From an uncultured Eubacteriales bacterium (GTDB taxonomy: Bacteria; Bacillota; Clostridia; Oscillospirales; CAG-272), in the NCBI GenBank assembly GCA_902462015.1, contig CABPZV010000092.1:1-8172 (forward strand): DNA of 8,172 bases, read 5' to 3'. The notes under the pieces are model-generated. The model was not told the DNA's origin. It searched no databases and worked only from the letters and a program-made list of their open reading frames with translations. The translations under genes were made by a program, and so were the position numbers. Below are positions 1-6,421 of the stretch, piece by piece; positions within the stretch are counted from its first letter, which is position 1, and every line of letters begins with the position of its first letter.

Positions 1-99
1 CCGCTTTAATGGCGACGGGGTACATTTCACCATACAGTGGGAGAGACAATCTCCTGCTGAATGGTTGCTACACCATTTGACAGGGCAAGCTCCTTATTG
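1..99 (+). repeat. Left copy of hairpin-rich intergenic repeat (cut by window edge)
   Basis: Same-orientation partial copy of the element at 7842-7968. Bases 3-15 are identical to 7858-7870, and bases 61-99 align without gaps to 7930-7968 with six differences, all transitions. It lacks about 15 nt present in the other copy after position 15. A stem-loop is visible at 35-44/50-59 with a GACAA loop and two wobble pairs; a smaller one lies at 83-86/89-92. The left arm of the element's first hairpin would lie before base 1. No coding content is apparent. The family is not recognised. Confidence 0.85.
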
Positions 100-105
100 A
101 ATAAT
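77..105 (+). promoter_or_regulatory. Probable telA promoter, -35 box inside the repeat
   Basis: A perfect -35 box TTGACA lies at 77-82. After a 17-nt spacer comes AATAAT at 100-105 (5 of 6 to the -10 consensus). Transcription would begin near 112, giving a leader of roughly 27 nt before the ATG at 139. The -35 box is inside the repeat, and the -10 starts at the first base after the repeat ends. The equivalent of the -35 in the other copy is TTGACG (7946-7951) and has no -10 behind it. Confidence 0.55.
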
Positions 106-138
106 ACTGATATATTTACGAAAGGTATGGTAATTACA

Positions 139-1275
139 ATGGAAAAAGAAAATTATACGGGCGGATCAGAAATGTATCCGGAGCTTGTGTTATCACCAGG
201 CGCTGAGGAAAAAACAAGCTTATCTCAGACAAACGGTGTTAATGATAGTCTACAAGTAAAGGAACGTAAGCTGACCGCTGAGGAAAAAATTGCTGTTGCC
301 AATATTGAGGAGCAGATAAATCTTACAGATTCCGCGGCTGTGGCTGGCTTTGGATCCGGTTCTCAGCAAAAGGTTGCTGATTTTTCCGATTCCGCTCTTG
401 AAAGCGTCAGAACTAAAAATCTTGGTGAGATCGGAGATGTCATTACCGATCTTATGGGCAAGCTGCAGAATTTTGAAGAGGATAAAGGCGGATTCAAAAT
501 ATTTCGCCGGGCACATAGCAAGATAGAAAATATGAAAGCAAAATATGGTAAGCTGGAGACGAGTATAGACGGCATATGCGAGGCTTTGGAGGAACACCAG
601 CTTCGTTTAACGAAGGATATTGCTGTGCTCGACAAGCTTTATGATGTCAACCTTGCAAATTACAAGGAGCTTACGCTTTATATTATCGCGGGTAGAAACA
701 AGCTGAACCGGGCACGTGAGCATGATCTTGCTGAAATGCTCAGACACGCAGAGGAAACAGGATTGCCGGAGGATGCTCAGGCTGCAAATGATTTTTCTTC
801 TCTGTGTGACCGTTTTGACAAAAGGCTTCATGACCTTGAGCTAACCCGTACTGTCGCGCTGCAGATGGCTCCGCAGATTAGAATGATTCAGTCCAATGAT
901 ACTGTAATGACCGAAAAGCTTCAGTCTACACTTGTCAATACCATCCCACTTTGGAAAAGTCAGATGGTTATATCGCTCGGACTTGCACATTCTAAGAGCG
1001 CGCTTGACGCTCAGCGGGCGGTTAATGACGTTACAAACGAGCTTTTACGTAAAAATGCAGAGGCTCTTAAAATTGCAACGGTTGAGACTGCAAAGGAAGC
1101 TGAGCGCGGAGTAGTAGATATCGACACACTTAAATATACGAATGAAATGCTGATATCGACTCTTTCCGAGGTGCTTACGATACGAAAAGAAGGCGCAGAG
1201 CGAAGAAAAAATGCAGAAATTGAGCTCGGAAGGATGGATGAGGAGCTGAGAACAAAGCTTCTGACGATAGATTAG
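139..1275 (+). CDS. telA: Toxic anion resistance (TelA/KlaA) family protein
   Basis: A 378-residue soluble protein with no signal peptide or membrane segment. It carries the conserved TelA-family blocks: a YKELTLYIIAGRNKL segment at about 175-189, and the hallmark region at about 245-282 (IRMIQSNDTVMTEKL, then NTIPLWKSQMVISLGL). A charged, partly disordered N-terminus (1-50) precedes a long, probably helical body. The length fits the family. Members were named for tellurite resistance, but the biochemical role is not settled; links to cell-envelope stress have been suggested. The frame is open back to an ATG at 61, but 61-99 is repeat sequence and the likely transcription start is near 112, so ATG 139 is preferred; ATG 127 is possible but sits too close to AAAGG at 121-125. 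The TPM lipoprotein gene follows 60 nt downstream and probably shares the transcript. Confidence 0.9.
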   Translation: MEKENYTGGSEMYPELVLSPGAEEKTSLSQTNGVNDSLQVKERKLTAEEKIAVANIEEQINLTDSAAVAGFGSGSQQKVADFSDSALESVRTKNLGEIGDVITDLMGKLQNFEEDKGGFKIFRRAHSKIENMKAKYGKLETSIDGICEALEEHQLRLTKDIAVLDKLYDVNLANYKELTLYIIAGRNKLNRAREHDLAEMLRHAEETGLPEDAQAANDFSSLCDRFDKRLHDLELTRTVALQMAPQIRMIQSNDTVMTEKLQSTLVNTIPLWKSQMVISLGLAHSKSALDAQRAVNDVTNELLRKNAEALKIATVETAKEAERGVVDIDTLKYTNEMLISTLSEVLTIRKEGAERRKNAEIELGRMDEELRTKLLTID

Positions 1276-1335
1276 AGTTTGTTATCAGTATGAAATATTT
1301 GCAGGATAAAATTATTTGCGGGGATTTTCATAATA

Positions 1336-2292
1336 ATGAGGATTTTTAAATCAAAATGCAGGACGGTAAAATTCTGTTTGATTATATTCCTTCTGATTTT
1401 GATGCTTACGGGCTGCCATGCGTTTAAGCCTACGTCAGTTCCGAAGCCATCCGACGGATTTTATTCCGGAGATTTTGCCGATGTGATAACTCCGGAAACC
1501 GAACGGTATATTTGCTCCTACGCATCCGCTCTTGAAAAGCTTACCGGTTCACAGATCGTAATTGTGACAGTAAGCGAGCTTCATGGAGCTGCAATTGACC
1601 GTTATGCTTCAGATATTTTTAATAGCTGGGGAATAGGATCTTCAAAGGAAAATAACGGCGTACTTCTTGTGATGGCCGTTGCCGAAGAGCAATATTGGAT
1701 TATACAGGGTGCCGGACTTAAGGAGTACCTTAGCAGCGGTGTTTTGAAGTCGATGCTGAATGAATCCCTTGAACCGTATTTTGCGGAAAGGGATTACGAC
1801 AGCGGAGCAAAGAATATGTTTGACGCCATATATTCGAAGCTGTGCAGCTATTATTCTGTTGTTCCGCAGACGGAATCTTTATCTGGCACATCGGGTAATT
1901 CGAGTGAATCTGCGTCCGGTATATTTTTTAATCTTTTGTTAGCCGCAGCAATACTGATAATTGTAATTATATTTGTCCGCCGGATATTTAAAGGAGCGGT
2001 TAGGAGATCAAGGCACAGAAGAAATCGCAGCTCTATACGACAATACGGAACGCATACTGTCTGCGCTTCTCATCATACTGCGGAAAATGCAGAACATAGA
2101 CGGAATTCTATACGCCAATCAGATATGATACATAGAACAGGCGGCGGACTTTATCAGCCAGGAATAAGACCTGAAAAACTTAGAAAAAGAGATGATTTTA
2201 CACGGGAGTCTGACAGCTGTCGCAGGACAGTTTCACGTACGGATTTTAGCGTAGGCGGAAAGAGTCGGGACGGCAGATCCAGAAGAAAATGA
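1336..2292 (+). CDS. TPM-domain (YgcG-type) lipoprotein with basic C-terminal tail
   Basis: A 318-residue protein. Residues 11-27 form a lipoprotein signal peptide ending in the lipobox LTGC, with Cys27 as the predicted lipidated residue. Residues about 44-172 match the TPM domain: the opening GFYSGDFADVITPE, then GSQIVIVTVSEL, WGIGSSKENNGVLLV, a GAGLKEYLSSG block and a YFAERDY turn. A Ser/Gly linker leads to a membrane helix at about 197-215, followed by a 100-residue Arg/Ser/His-rich tail ending GGKSRDGRSRRK, which recalls the Gly/Ser/Arg tails of this family. The protein should be outside the membrane, with the tail inside if the helix spans it. Its activity is unknown; some plant and bacterial TPM proteins are reported as phosphatases. 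A GGGGA site at 1320-1324 supports the start. Pairing with TelA suggests a shared envelope-related role. The tail region is the least certain part because a second frame there also looks protein-like. Confidence 0.82.
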   Translation: MRIFKSKCRTVKFCLIIFLLILMLTGCHAFKPTSVPKPSDGFYSGDFADVITPETERYICSYASALEKLTGSQIVIVTVSELHGAAIDRYASDIFNSWGIGSSKENNGVLLVMAVAEEQYWIIQGAGLKEYLSSGVLKSMLNESLEPYFAERDYDSGAKNMFDAIYSKLCSYYSVVPQTESLSGTSGNSSESASGIFFNLLLAAAILIIVIIFVRRIFKGAVRRSRHRRNRSSIRQYGTHTVCASHHTAENAEHRRNSIRQSDMIHRTGGGLYQPGIRPEKLRKRDDFTRESDSCRRTVSRTDFSVGGKSRDGRSRRK

Positions 2293-2352
2293 TTGGTAAT
2301 GTTTATGGCTAATAGTAAACGTATCATTTAAACTTTGCTAATATTAAACTGT

Positions 2353-2382
2353 AAATCCGCATTAATTAATGCGGATTTTTTT
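2353..2382 (+). terminator. Intrinsic terminator after the telA-TPM unit
   Basis: A perfect 26-nt palindrome spans 2353-2378, with AATCCGCATT as the core of the left arm, and runs directly into a seven-T tract (2376-2382). It lies 60 nt after the TPM stop codon and separates this unit from the decarboxylase operon. The A-rich left edge gives the hairpin some bidirectional character, although no opposing gene is seen. Confidence 0.88.
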
Positions 2383-2471
2383 GCATATTTATATATTCAT
2401 CATATAGGAGCTGATTATATTTGACGGATGCAACAATAATTTTCCACATTATAAAAATATTGAGTTATCTA

Positions 2472-2500
2472 TTGAATTTTATACAGATTTGGTTTATAAT
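2472..2500 (+). promoter_or_regulatory. Sigma-A-type promoter of the decarboxylase operon
   Basis: TTGAAT at 2472-2477 (4 of 6 to consensus), a 17-nt spacer, and a perfect TATAAT at 2495-2500. Transcription is expected near 2507, leaving a leader of about 158 nt before the carboxyltransferase start. The -10 box is part of a 14-nt AT palindrome (2495-2508), which may be chance in such AT-rich sequence. The stretch 2383-2471 upstream shows no gene or other site I can support. Confidence 0.72.
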
Positions 2501-2506
2501 ATATTA

Positions 2507-2664
2507 TAGATTAAATTTAAAATGGGGGAATATAGCGAACGCTATATTTTCATGACGATAGGGCATCAGGCAAATATGTGTTTTTATAGAGAAGTGTATT
2601 TTATGATACAGAATTCTTTATTTGTTCAGAACTCATTGTCATAGGGGAGGATGATTGACACAGA
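2507..2664 (+). promoter_or_regulatory. Long operon leader with a tight stem-loop
   Basis: Transcribed leader inferred from the promoter at 2472-2500. An inverted repeat AATATAGC/GCTATATT (2529-2536/2541-2548) closes on a GAAC tetraloop and is followed by four T (2547-2550), about 22 nt from the predicted start of transcription. It could be an mRNA-stabilising 5' hairpin, an operator or a weak attenuator. I see no recognisable riboswitch core. A strong Shine-Dalgarno GGGGAGG lies at 2644-2650, 14 nt before the gene start, which is a somewhat long spacing. Confidence 0.45.
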
Positions 2665-4074
2665 ATGGAGAGACTAAAAAGACAGGCATCTTTTGGACTT
2701 CCGGAAAAAAAGTCCGCAGACAATCGTGCAGCATCTCTTATTAGAAAGCTGTTTGGAGCTACCTTTGTTGAGCTCGGAGCTTATCACGGTTCACGGGACG
2801 CAGACGGAAAACCTGTATTATGCAATACCCTGACAGGATACGGGGCTGTTGGCGAAGCTCTTGTATATGCTTTTGCTCAGGACGGATCGGATCGTGACGG
2901 AGCAGTTTCAGCAGTTTCCGCTGAGAAAATAGTTTCGATTATAAACAGATCAAGTAGTGAAAGTGCTCCGCTGATTGGATTTTTTGACAGCTGTGGCGCA
3001 CAGCTTTATGACGGGATGGCGGCGCTTTCGGGATACGGCAAAATCATGCATGCCGTGGCAAGGAAGCGCGGACACGGACCCATGCTGGCGGTGATTACAG
3101 GAAGCTGTACCGGAGGGCTTGCCGTCATTGCTGAAATGTTTGACGTTGTAATAGCGGTTCATGATGCTAAGTTTTACGTAAATCCAACGTATATTGCGCG
3201 GGACGCGCTTAAGGAACAGGGGATTTCCGCTCCGGAGCTCGGAACAGCTTCCGCTGCTGCAATGCGTGGAGAGATTTCTCTGCTCTGCAAGGATGCCGAT
3301 GATGCAGTCTCTTCTGTTTCAAGACTGCTTAGCTTTATTGCATATCCGGAAGGGGAGACCTCCGACAGCTTTGAGAGGATGACTGACAAGGCCGTACAAC
3401 TGTTTGCTGCTCCGGGCTATGATTCACATGAGCTTATAAAAGACGTATGTGATAACGGTGATTACTTTGAAAGTCAGCCGGGATATGCAAATGAGCTTTT
3501 GACTGCTTTTGGACGCATCTGCGGAGATACGGTTGCAATTGTGGCTTCAAATCCGTCGCATCACCAGGGATTGCTTTCTGAGCGCGCCGCAAGGAAAGCG
3601 GCTAACTTTATAAATTTTGCAAACACTTTGGAGATACCTGTAGTTACACTTGTAGACACTGAGGGATTTGATACCACAGCGCATACTGAACTTGAACGTA
3701 CTGCTTCACATATGGCCTCGCTTGCGTACGCTTATGCTTCAACATCTAATACGCATATAACTGTTGTTACTGGACGGGCATATGGAACTGCATCTGTTAT
3801 ACTCGGTTCTCGGGCTCTTGGCGCCGATATCTGTCTGGCTGTTGAGAATGCAGACATGAGCATACTCGATCCGGATACTGTTGTTCAGTTTATTTATGGG
3901 GACGAAATTGATTCATCCTCAGATCCTGCAGGTGAGAGACAGAAGAGGGTAGACGAATGGAAAAGGGTTCATGCAGGAACAGTTGAGGCGGCTATGTACG
4001 GAGACATTGATGATGTGATTGCTCCTGCGGAACTTCGTGCGAGGATTGCGGCTGCTGTTAAAGAATGCAGATAG
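2665..4074 (+). CDS. Acyl-CoA carboxyltransferase subunit (MmdA/12S-like), divergent
   Basis: A 469-residue protein of the biotin-dependent carboxyltransferase family (crotonase fold in two halves). It would move a carboxyl group between an acyl-CoA, most likely methylmalonyl-CoA/propionyl-CoA, and carrier-bound biotin in the cytoplasm. The N-terminal half has SCGAQLYDG at 109-117 and GSCTGG at 146-151, corresponding to the family's GGARIQEG and PCAGG oxyanion-hole region. The C-terminal half has VDTEGF at 330-335 and GRAYGTASVILGSRALGAD at 370-388, where relatives carry DVPGF and KAYGGAY. It is shorter than typical MmdA or 12S subunits (about 510-520), mainly at the N-terminus, and several canonical motif residues are changed. 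Substrate is therefore uncertain; methylmalonyl-, malonyl- or glutaconyl-CoA are all possible. It is the first gene of the operon. An in-frame TGA at 2656-2658 blocks any upstream start. Confidence 0.85.
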   Translation: MERLKRQASFGLPEKKSADNRAASLIRKLFGATFVELGAYHGSRDADGKPVLCNTLTGYGAVGEALVYAFAQDGSDRDGAVSAVSAEKIVSIINRSSSESAPLIGFFDSCGAQLYDGMAALSGYGKIMHAVARKRGHGPMLAVITGSCTGGLAVIAEMFDVVIAVHDAKFYVNPTYIARDALKEQGISAPELGTASAAAMRGEISLLCKDADDAVSSVSRLLSFIAYPEGETSDSFERMTDKAVQLFAAPGYDSHELIKDVCDNGDYFESQPGYANELLTAFGRICGDTVAIVASNPSHHQGLLSERAARKAANFINFANTLEIPVVTLVDTEGFDTTAHTELERTASHMASLAYAYASTSNTHITVVTGRAYGTASVILGSRALGADICLAVENADMSILDPDTVVQFIYGDEIDSSSDPAGERQKRVDEWKRVHAGTVEAAMYGDIDDVIAPAELRARIAAAVKECR

Positions 4075-4123
4075 AGTGTTCAGTATAAATTTTTGGTATA
4101 TTTGAAAGGCAATGGAGATTGAT

Positions 4124-4522
4124 ATGATTGAGTTAATGGCTGCGGCGGCAGGTGGAGGCGTTTCGTCCTCGATTGACCGCGGAGTGCCGATAGCGGAGCG
4201 GATGCTTCTTGGACTGCAGACAACTCTGCTCGGATTGGGAACGGTTTTCAGCGTACTAATAATACTTATGTGTGTGCTGCTTCTGTTCAGACTTTTCTTC
4301 TACTCTATTCCGAACAGACGTAATAAAGGAAGAGCTGTATCCGCATCATCAGATAAAGACGAATCTGAAGAGTCAGCACCATCAGATCCCGTGGGGGACA
4401 GTGACGGTGAGATTATTGCTGCGATAACTGCTGCTGTGTCGCTTTATCTTGAAGCGGAGTCGGCAGAGTATGGCAGGGAGGAAAAAACTTCTTTCCGTGT
4501 TGTAAACTTTCGGCGCAGATAA
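4124..4522 (+). CDS. OadG-family small membrane subunit of sodium-pump decarboxylase
   Basis: A 132-residue protein with one clear membrane helix at about 34-60, a basic stop-transfer motif (NRRNKGR, 64-70), an acidic Ser/Glu/Asp linker (about 73-95), and a C-terminal alanine-rich helix DGEIIAAITAAVSLYL that is typical of OadG/MmdD. In known complexes this subunit anchors the cytosolic carboxyltransferase and biotin parts to the beta pump and aids assembly. It lies between the carboxyltransferase and biotin-carrier genes, as in other methylmalonyl-CoA decarboxylase operons. The start at 4124 has GGAG at 4114-4117 with a 6-nt gap; the in-frame ATG at 4112 (136 residues) has GAAAGG only 2 nt away and is less likely. 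The identity rests on topology, C-terminal pattern and context, because the family is poorly conserved. Confidence 0.8.
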   Translation: MIELMAAAAGGGVSSSIDRGVPIAERMLLGLQTTLLGLGTVFSVLIILMCVLLLFRLFFYSIPNRRNKGRAVSASSDKDESEESAPSDPVGDSDGEIIAAITAAVSLYLEAESAEYGREEKTSFRVVNFRRR

Positions 4523-4549
4523 AATTTTCATGTCTGATTAAGATTAAGT

Positions 4550-4591
4550 AAAAAGGAAATAACAGCTTGTACCACATATTATTTCTTTTTT
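4550..4591 (+). other. AU-rich terminator-like stem-loop inside the operon
   Basis: Positions 4550-4562 (AAAAAGGAAATAA) pair with 4579-4591 (TTATTTCTTTTTT) in a 13-bp stem with one G-U pair and a 16-nt loop, ending in a T-run. It sits in the 120-nt gap between the OadG-like and biotin-carrier genes. It resembles a weak intrinsic terminator or an RNA-processing site that could lower expression of the distal genes. The low GC content of the stem makes strong termination doubtful. Confidence 0.45.
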
Positions 4592-4642
4592 ATCGGGCGC
4601 CTGAAGAATGGCGGATTTTAATGAAAGGAACGATAATAGAAT

Positions 4643-5005
4643 ATGAGAACTTTTAATATTAAAGTAAACGGCGTGCCTTATGAGGTTGAGGTAGAAGAGA
4701 CGGGTTCAGCATCTGCGTCAGTCTCTTCAGCTGAGACTGCATCTGCTGCGGCTTCCGTGCCTTCTCCGAAGCCGGAAACATCGGCGGGGGGAAGTATAAA
4801 GGTTAAAGCTCCCATGCCCGGTAAGCTTGTAAAAATCAATTGTAAAACGGGGCAAAGCGTAAAGCGCGGCGAAATTTTATGCCTGCTTGAAGCGATGAAA
4901 ATGGAAAATGAAATTTTTGCTCCGTGTGACGGAACTATAGTTACGGTTGAGGTTTCACAGGGGGATACGGTTGCAGGTGATGCGCTTCTCTTTACTTTGA
5001 ACTGA
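4643..5005 (+). CDS. Biotin carboxyl carrier subunit of the decarboxylase/transcarboxylase
   Basis: A 120-residue protein. Residues 1-19 (MRTFNIKVNGVPYEVEVEE) form the short N-terminal strand pair typical of 1.3S and gamma carriers. Residues about 20-50 are a flexible Ala/Ser/Pro linker. Residues 52-120 form a biotinyl domain with KAPMPGKLVKI at 55-65 and the biotin-attachment motif EAMKME, with the modified lysine at K86. The carrier shuttles carboxybiotin between the carboxyltransferase sites and the OadB pump. It is equivalent to MmdC or the transcarboxylase 1.3S subunit. Because the 5S-like protein encoded downstream lacks its own biotin domain, this carrier probably serves both carboxyltransferases. 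AAAGGA at 4624-4629 is the ribosome binding site, 13 nt from the ATG. Confidence 0.93.
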   Translation: MRTFNIKVNGVPYEVEVEETGSASASVSSAETASAAASVPSPKPETSAGGSIKVKAPMPGKLVKINCKTGQSVKRGEILCLLEAMKMENEIFAPCDGTIVTVEVSQGDTVAGDALLFTLN

Positions 5006-5064
5006 TGCGCTGGTTTTATACGGTATTTATTTAATAAAAAGCCATACAGAATGGACTGAAACAT

Positions 5065-6246
5065 ATGTTGGAAACTATAAAAAATTTTCTTGAAACAACT
5101 GGGATAGCAAATATGGCTCAGGGTGATACGCCGGTTTATAAGTATCTGATTATGTATGTTATAATCGGGGTGCTGTTTTACCTTGCGGTGGTTAAAAAAT
5201 TTGAGCCCCTGCTTTTGCTTCCTATAGCTTTTGGTATGCTGCTTGCAAATCTTCCCGGCGCAGAGCTTTTTCATATGGACTTTTTTCTTGAAGAACATCC
5301 GGATTATGGAATGATACTTCAGCAGGGTGGACTTCTTGACCTTTTGTATATAGGAGTTAAGCTCGGAATATACCCGTCTCTTATATTTATGGGCGTCGGC
5401 GCAATGACTGATTTTACACCTCTCATTGCAGATCCGAAATCGCTTCTTCTCGGAGCTGCAGCGCAGTTTGGAGTTTTTGCCGCTTTTACCGGTGCACTTG
5501 CAATCGGATTTACTTCAGCGGCCGCCGCGGCTATCGGTATTATAGGAGGAGCGGACGGCCCTACCGCGATATTAGTTACAAAAATTCTTGCTCCGCAGCT
5601 TCTCGGGGCAATTGCAGTCGCCGCATATTCGTATATGGCGCTGATTCCGGTCATACAACCGCCTTTGATGCGTATTTTTACAACAAAGAAGGAACGTCTT
5701 ATTCATATGGAGCGCCTCAGACCTGTAAAGCGTATTGAGATTATACTTTTTCCTATTGTAGTCACGCTTGTTGTAAGTCTGATAGTTCCGTCGGCGACTC
5801 CGCTTGTCGGTTTTTTGATGCTTGGAAATCTGTTTAATGTGTCGGGCGTTACTGAAAGACTTTCCAAGACTGTCCAGAATGAGCTTATTAATATTGTGAC
5901 AATAATGCTTGGCGTTACTGTCGGAGGGACGGCAAGTGCTGAAAACTTTCTTTCTTTCGAAACCTTGTCAATTCTGTTTCTCGGCCTTGTGGCATTTTGT
6001 CTTTCTACAGTCGGAGGTGTCCTCCTCGGAAAGCTTATGTGCTTTCTCACTCATGGCAAGGTCAATCCTCTTATAGGTGCCGCCGGAGTCTCTGCTGTTC
6101 CTATGGCGGCCCGTGTTGCTCAGACCGTGGGGCAAAAAGAGGATCCTACCAACTTTCTTCTTATGAATGCAATGGGGCCGAATGTTGCCGGAGTTATCGG
6201 TTCTGCAGTGGCTGCAGGAGTTTTGCTTGCACAGTTTGCCGGATAA
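5065..6246 (+). CDS. oadB: Sodium-translocating decarboxylase beta subunit
   Basis: A 393-residue polytopic membrane protein that decarboxylates carboxybiotin and couples the reaction to sodium export. Recognisable segments are KKFEPLLLLPIAFGMLLAN (44-62), the GGADGPTAIL loop (161-170) and VNPLIGAAGVSAVPMAARV (333-351). The residues known to matter in Klebsiella OadB (D203, Y229, N373, S382, R389) all appear at a constant offset of 39, as D164, Y190, N334, S343 and R350, so the pump looks intact. Length is close to that of MmdB and somewhat shorter than Klebsiella OadB. The N-terminus starting at 5065 resembles the family N-terminus, though the ribosome binding site is weak (GGA at 5053-5055); translation may depend on the preceding carrier gene, which ends 59 nt upstream. 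The enzyme acts on carboxybiotin whichever carboxyltransferase charges it, so its sequence does not settle the complex's substrate. Confidence 0.95.
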   Translation: MLETIKNFLETTGIANMAQGDTPVYKYLIMYVIIGVLFYLAVVKKFEPLLLLPIAFGMLLANLPGAELFHMDFFLEEHPDYGMILQQGGLLDLLYIGVKLGIYPSLIFMGVGAMTDFTPLIADPKSLLLGAAAQFGVFAAFTGALAIGFTSAAAAAIGIIGGADGPTAILVTKILAPQLLGAIAVAAYSYMALIPVIQPPLMRIFTTKKERLIHMERLRPVKRIEIILFPIVVTLVVSLIVPSATPLVGFLMLGNLFNVSGVTERLSKTVQNELINIVTIMLGVTVGGTASAENFLSFETLSILFLGLVAFCLSTVGGVLLGKLMCFLTHGKVNPLIGAAGVSAVPMAARVAQTVGQKEDPTNFLLMNAMGPNVAGVIGSAVAAGVLLAQFAG

Positions 6247-6256
6247 CGGAATTTTG

Positions 6257-6349
6257 GACGATGTAAATGACCATCGTCTTGACAGACAGCCGTCTGATTA
6301 GACAGGAGATTTGCTTTTAGCTATATTATTGTGCCGTCTGTGACGGTAT
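6257..6349 (+). other. Cluster of three small stem-loops after oadB
   Basis: Three hairpins follow one another in the 175-nt gap between oadB and the 5S-like gene: GACGATG/CATCGTC at 6257-6263/6272-6278 with an 8-nt loop, CAGAC/GTCTG at 6283-6287/6292-6296 with loop AGCC, and CCGTC/GACGG at 6334-6338/6342-6346 with loop TGT, extended by wobble pairs. None has a proper T-run, so simple termination is unlikely. They may protect the upstream message end or mark a processing site. Confidence 0.4.
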
Positions 6350-6358
6350 GGAGATTAG

Positions 6359-6400
6359 CGTGAAAAATTGTGAGAGCTTATTCGAGCCTGATTTTTCACG
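6359..6400 (+). promoter_or_regulatory. 10-bp perfect inverted repeat just before the oadA ribosome binding site
   Basis: CGTGAAAAAT at 6359-6368 is matched by ATTTTTCACG at 6391-6400 with a 22-nt interior that can form its own small stem (GCTT/GAGC, 6376-6379/6384-6387). The ribosome binding site GGAAAGG (6403-6409) begins two bases after the repeat. It may shape translation of the last gene or be a protein-binding site. I see no convincing promoter next to it. Confidence 0.45.
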
Positions 6401-6421
6401 TCGGAAAGGCATGGTATTAAA

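Noticed and set aside
61..138. N-terminal extension of the TelA protein starting at ATG 61
   Set aside because: Bases 61-99 belong to the non-coding repeat and the likely transcription start is near 112, so this start would not be on the message; the encoded stretch is not TelA-like.
2421..2555. TTG-started 44-codon hydrophobic frame with AGGAG 10 nt upstream
   Set aside because: It runs across the operon promoter and into the leader hairpin; AT-rich sequence produces such hydrophobic frames by chance.
2507..2664. Riboswitch (for example cobalamin) in the operon leader
   Set aside because: No recognisable conserved box or multi-helix core was found; only one short hairpin is evident.
4678..5298. 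Long minus-strand frame (206 codons)
   Set aside because: It lies opposite the biotin carrier and the start of oadB, both clearly coding, and its product has low-complexity mirror composition.
5319..6050. Two minus-strand frames opposite oadB
   Set aside because: They are shadows of a well-conserved membrane protein gene; no ribosome binding site or family pattern.
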